Origin: Hyphomicrobiales bacterium
GTDB lineage: Bacteria > Pseudomonadota > Alphaproteobacteria > Rhizobiales > Beijerinckiaceae
Direction of reading: 5' to 3'
Length of the DNA stretch: 64,000 bases
Assembly (NCBI GenBank): GCA_019075905.1
Contig: JAGXAM010000008.1
Span: forward strand, 62,001-126,000
Of the stretch, positions 61,907 through 64,000 are shown one piece after another (the first letter of the stretch is position 1; the number at the start of each line of letters is the position of its first letter). The notes beneath the pieces were generated by a model. That model was not told where the DNA came from. It saw only the letters and a program-made list of their open reading frames with translations, and did not search any database. Both the position numbers and the translations under genes were made by a program.

Positions 61907-63191
61907 GATGTTCGTGCTTCACATCCTTGGCTTTCCTGGTGCCATGATGCACGGCATTTTTCTTGGCGACGCGCTTCTTGACATGGGCAATGTGGTGCTT
62001 GTGGCCACGATGCGCCAGGCGCTTGTGGACGATGCGGCGGCGCACCATCTTGCGCGGCGGTGGCGCCGGGAAGGGGGTAATCTCAAGCGGGTTGCTGACG
62101 ACCGGCGTGACGGCCAGCGACTTGCCCGGGGCCTGGCCAATATAGACTGGCAGCGGATCGAACCGCGGCAGCGGCTCGCTGACCACGGCCACACCGTAAT
62201 CTTGCGGCTCTCCCGATGCCGACTTGGCGGCAATGCTGACGACGCCATTGCCGGAAGCGGCAGGTGCATCCGAACCCAGCGCATCGCCTTCCGCGCCTTC
62301 CACAGCCTGGGCCCGCAATTTGCCGCAGGCATAGGGGTGCATGTCGGAGGGCGCAGCATCCGTAGCCGGAAGTTGCTGCAGCGTGCCTGACGGCCTGTCG
62401 TGGCCCGTAAAGGCCTGTTGCAGCAAGTCGGCAGCAACGATATCGCGCTCGCGGCTCGTGGCCTGCCCGAGCACCACTACGCCGAGATGACGATCACCGC
62501 GCGTCGCGCTGACGACAATGTTGAAACCGGCTGCGCAGGTAAAGCCGGTCTTCATGCCGTCGGCGCCCGGAAATTTGCCGAGCAAATGGTTGTAATTGCG
62601 GATGAGATGGCCGCCGTAGCTCAGTTCGCCGATGTCAAACAGCCCGGCCTCTTCAGGAAAATCACGATAGAGCGCCTCGGCCACCAGCGCCAGATCGCGT
62701 GCCGAGCTGTAATGATCCTTGTCCGGCAGGCCGTTGGGGGTGACAAAATGGCTGTCGTTCATGCCGAGCTTGCGGGCGGTGCGGTTCATCTCGGCCGCGA
62801 AACTGGCGACCGAGCCGTCGATTCCCTGCGCCACGGTGATCGCCACATCATTGGCTGATTTCACCATCAGCATCTTCAGGGCATTGCCGAGGGTCACAAT
62901 TGTGCCCGGCTGAAATCCCATTTTCGAGGGCGGCATGGATGCAGCCCGCCGTGTCACCACAAACGGCGAGTCGAATGTAAAGCGCCCCTCGCGCACCGCT
63001 TCCAGCGCCACATAAACCGTCAGCAGCTTCGTGGTCGAGGCCGGATACCATTTGTGCGTCGCTTCGTGCTGCTTCAGCACGTCCCCGGTTTTGAAATCAA
63101 ACACCACATAGGGCGTGGCCAGGGCAACGCCAGTCGACGCAAGACTCAGCGCCGCCACTGCCATTGTCAGCCATGTTTTTGCAAACTTCAT
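61899..63191 (-). CDS. dacA: D-alanyl-D-alanine carboxypeptidase with basic His-rich tail
   Basis: A 430-residue low-molecular-mass PBP trimming peptidoglycan pentapeptides. The signal peptide (about 1-25) is followed by active-site motifs S52-TT-K55 (PASTTK), VKSAND and GMKTG. A linker then carries a Pro-rich segment. The last 50 residues are unusually rich in Lys, Arg and His (RRRIVHKRLAHRGHKHH and similar), unlike the usual amphipathic anchor. The ATG at 63191 gives a normal N terminus. It is coupled to the His-rich metallochaperone gene downstream. Confidence 0.92.
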   Translation of the reverse strand: MKFAKTWLTMAVAALSLASTGVALATPYVVFDFKTGDVLKQHEATHKWYPASTTKLLTVYVALEAVREGRFTFDSPFVVTRRAASMPPSKMGFQPGTIVTLGNALKMLMVKSANDVAITVAQGIDGSVASFAAEMNRTARKLGMNDSHFVTPNGLPDKDHYSSARDLALVAEALYRDFPEEAGLFDIGELSYGGHLIRNYNHLLGKFPGADGMKTGFTCAAGFNIVVSATRGDRHLGVVVLGQATSRERDIVAADLLQQAFTGHDRPSGTLQQLPATDAAPSDMHPYACGKLRAQAVEGAEGDALGSDAPAASGNGVVSIAAKSASGEPQDYGVAVVSEPLPRFDPLPVYIGQAPGKSLAVTPVVSNPLEITPFPAPPPRKMVRRRIVHKRLAHRGHKHHIAHVKKRVAKKNAVHHGTRKAKDVKHEHHG

Positions 63192-63312
63192 TCCGACCGC
63201 CTCGAATCATTGCGCATGCTAGCTTTCCGGGACCCCGAGTTTACTAAGTCCATAACTGAAAGCCAAGCCCGGCAATAAGCTGATTTGCGGCAGGTGCCCA
63301 GCGGCCATGGCA

Positions 63313-64000
63313 TCATGCCTGGTCTTTGTTCACCCCCGGCGGGTCCGGCAACAGGATTCTGAATGTGGCGCCCGGCGGTTGCGCCCCCTTGTCTGCAGCA
63401 ACCAATGTCAGCGAGCCGCCGTGGCCGCGCACCAGATCCGAGGCGATGGCAAGGCCGAGCCCGGTGCTGCCGGCTCGTCCCGATCCGCCGAAAGGTGCGA
63501 ACAGCCGGGCCGCAGCAGCCGCGCTCAATCCGGGGCCATTGTCCACCACATCTATGACGGTGGCCTTGTCATGACGACGGGCGCTGATGATGATGGTGGC
63601 TTCCCTGACAGGGGATCCGTCATGCACCATCGACGCCAGCGCTTCCCCGGCATTCTTGCAAAGATTGCCGAGCACGCGCTGCAGCTGGCCGGGATCGGCC
63701 GAAATCATCTGGCTCTTCTGGATTTTGTTGACGAGCCGCAACGGGCAGGTTTCGGGAAAGGCCTTTGGATCAACCGGCAGCGTCGCGAAAACATCATCCA
63801 CCAGCGCATGAAGATCGATCTTGCGGCGCTGCGGCGCTTCGTCGCCGGCCTTGCCGAAAGCCAGCGTCGCCTGACAAAAGCGGATCGCCCGATCGAGCGT
63901 CGCGACGAGCCGCGGCGCCAGCAATCGCGTCTGTGGATCGGGCAGATCAGCCAGCCGGTCCGTCAATAATTGCGCCGAACTCAGCATGTTGCGCAGGTCG
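63313..64000 (-). CDS. Sensor histidine kinase, C-terminal part (5' end outside window)
   Basis: The frame is still open at the window end, so only the last 229 residues are seen. They begin inside the H-box (DLRNMLSSAQLL; the phospho-acceptor His would be the residue just outside). The dimerisation helices follow, then the ATPase domain with N-box (LGNLCKNAGEAL), G1 (VDNGPGL) and G2 (GLGLAIASDLVRGHGG). The sensor part and partner regulator are not visible. dacA follows 121 bp downstream on the same strand and might be co-transcribed. Confidence 0.9.
   Translation of the reverse strand, partial: DLRNMLSSAQLLTDRLADLPDPQTRLLAPRLVATLDRAIRFCQATLAFGKAGDEAPQRRKIDLHALVDDVFATLPVDPKAFPETCPLRLVNKIQKSQMISADPGQLQRVLGNLCKNAGEALASMVHDGSPVREATIIISARRHDKATVIDVVDNGPGLSAAAAARLFAPFGGSGRAGSTGLGLAIASDLVRGHGGSLTLVAADKGAQPPGATFRILLPDPPGVNKDQA

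Overview
The window is a GC-rich chromosomal segment of an alphaproteobacterium, most likely order Hyphomicrobiales (Rhizobiales). The grounds are a ctrA response regulator divergent from a fliJ-like gene, the DUF2948-hisD-UPF0262 cluster, ihfA followed by a MerR gene, an Omp25/RopB-type barrel protein, a possible serC leader RNA, and a complete red-type (form IC) cbb operon with cbbX. Genus cannot be read from the sequence. No tRNA, rRNA, CRISPR array, insertion sequence or phage was seen. Protein-level calls come from motif recognition, not from searches.

Layout. 1-13.8 kb is mostly core metabolism: the tail of a molybdopterin oxidoreductase, purN-purM, ihfA-merR, UPF0262-hisD-DUF2948, a secreted Pro/Tyr-rich protein, two hydrolase-fold proteins that both appear to lack their nucleophile, ispG, serA-serC and an outer-membrane barrel protein. 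14.0-15.5 kb holds fliJ and ctrA, divergent around a 383-bp control region. 15.5-27.6 kb is an accessory catabolic island. A divergent IclR regulator faces 13 tightly packed genes: a bicupin, a small HTH protein, a NitT/TauT-type ABC importer, a Rieske oxygenase, two SDRs, an alpha/beta hydrolase, an extradiol-type VOC dioxygenase, a ThDP enzyme, an aspartate-dehydrogenase-like protein and a pentapeptide-like protein. This looks like a self-contained uptake and ring-cleavage pathway whose substrate I cannot name.

27.6-38.3 kb holds parC, then cbbR divergent from cbbF-P-A-L-S-X-E-Y. Together these encode Calvin-cycle CO2 fixation: bisphosphatase, phosphoribulokinase, aldolase, RuBisCO large and small subunits, RuBisCO activase, pentose epimerase and the phosphatase that removes inhibitory xylulose bisphosphate. 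The organism therefore has the core of facultative autotrophy. A strong hairpin sits between cbbS and cbbX and a terminator closes the operon.

38.4-52.2 kb carries argD-argF-hslO, maeB, an AEC transporter, folD, a PAS-GGDEF-EAL protein with a dead GGDEF motif, tilS-cpoB and divergent ftsH. 52.3-64 kb is mostly envelope and transport: a GlsB-type membrane protein, an NRAMP-like transporter with altered metal motifs plus a small membrane ORF behind it, an RND efflux pair, a FATP-type acyl-CoA synthetase, a COG0523 GTPase overlapping a D,D-carboxypeptidase gene, and a histidine kinase cut by the window edge.
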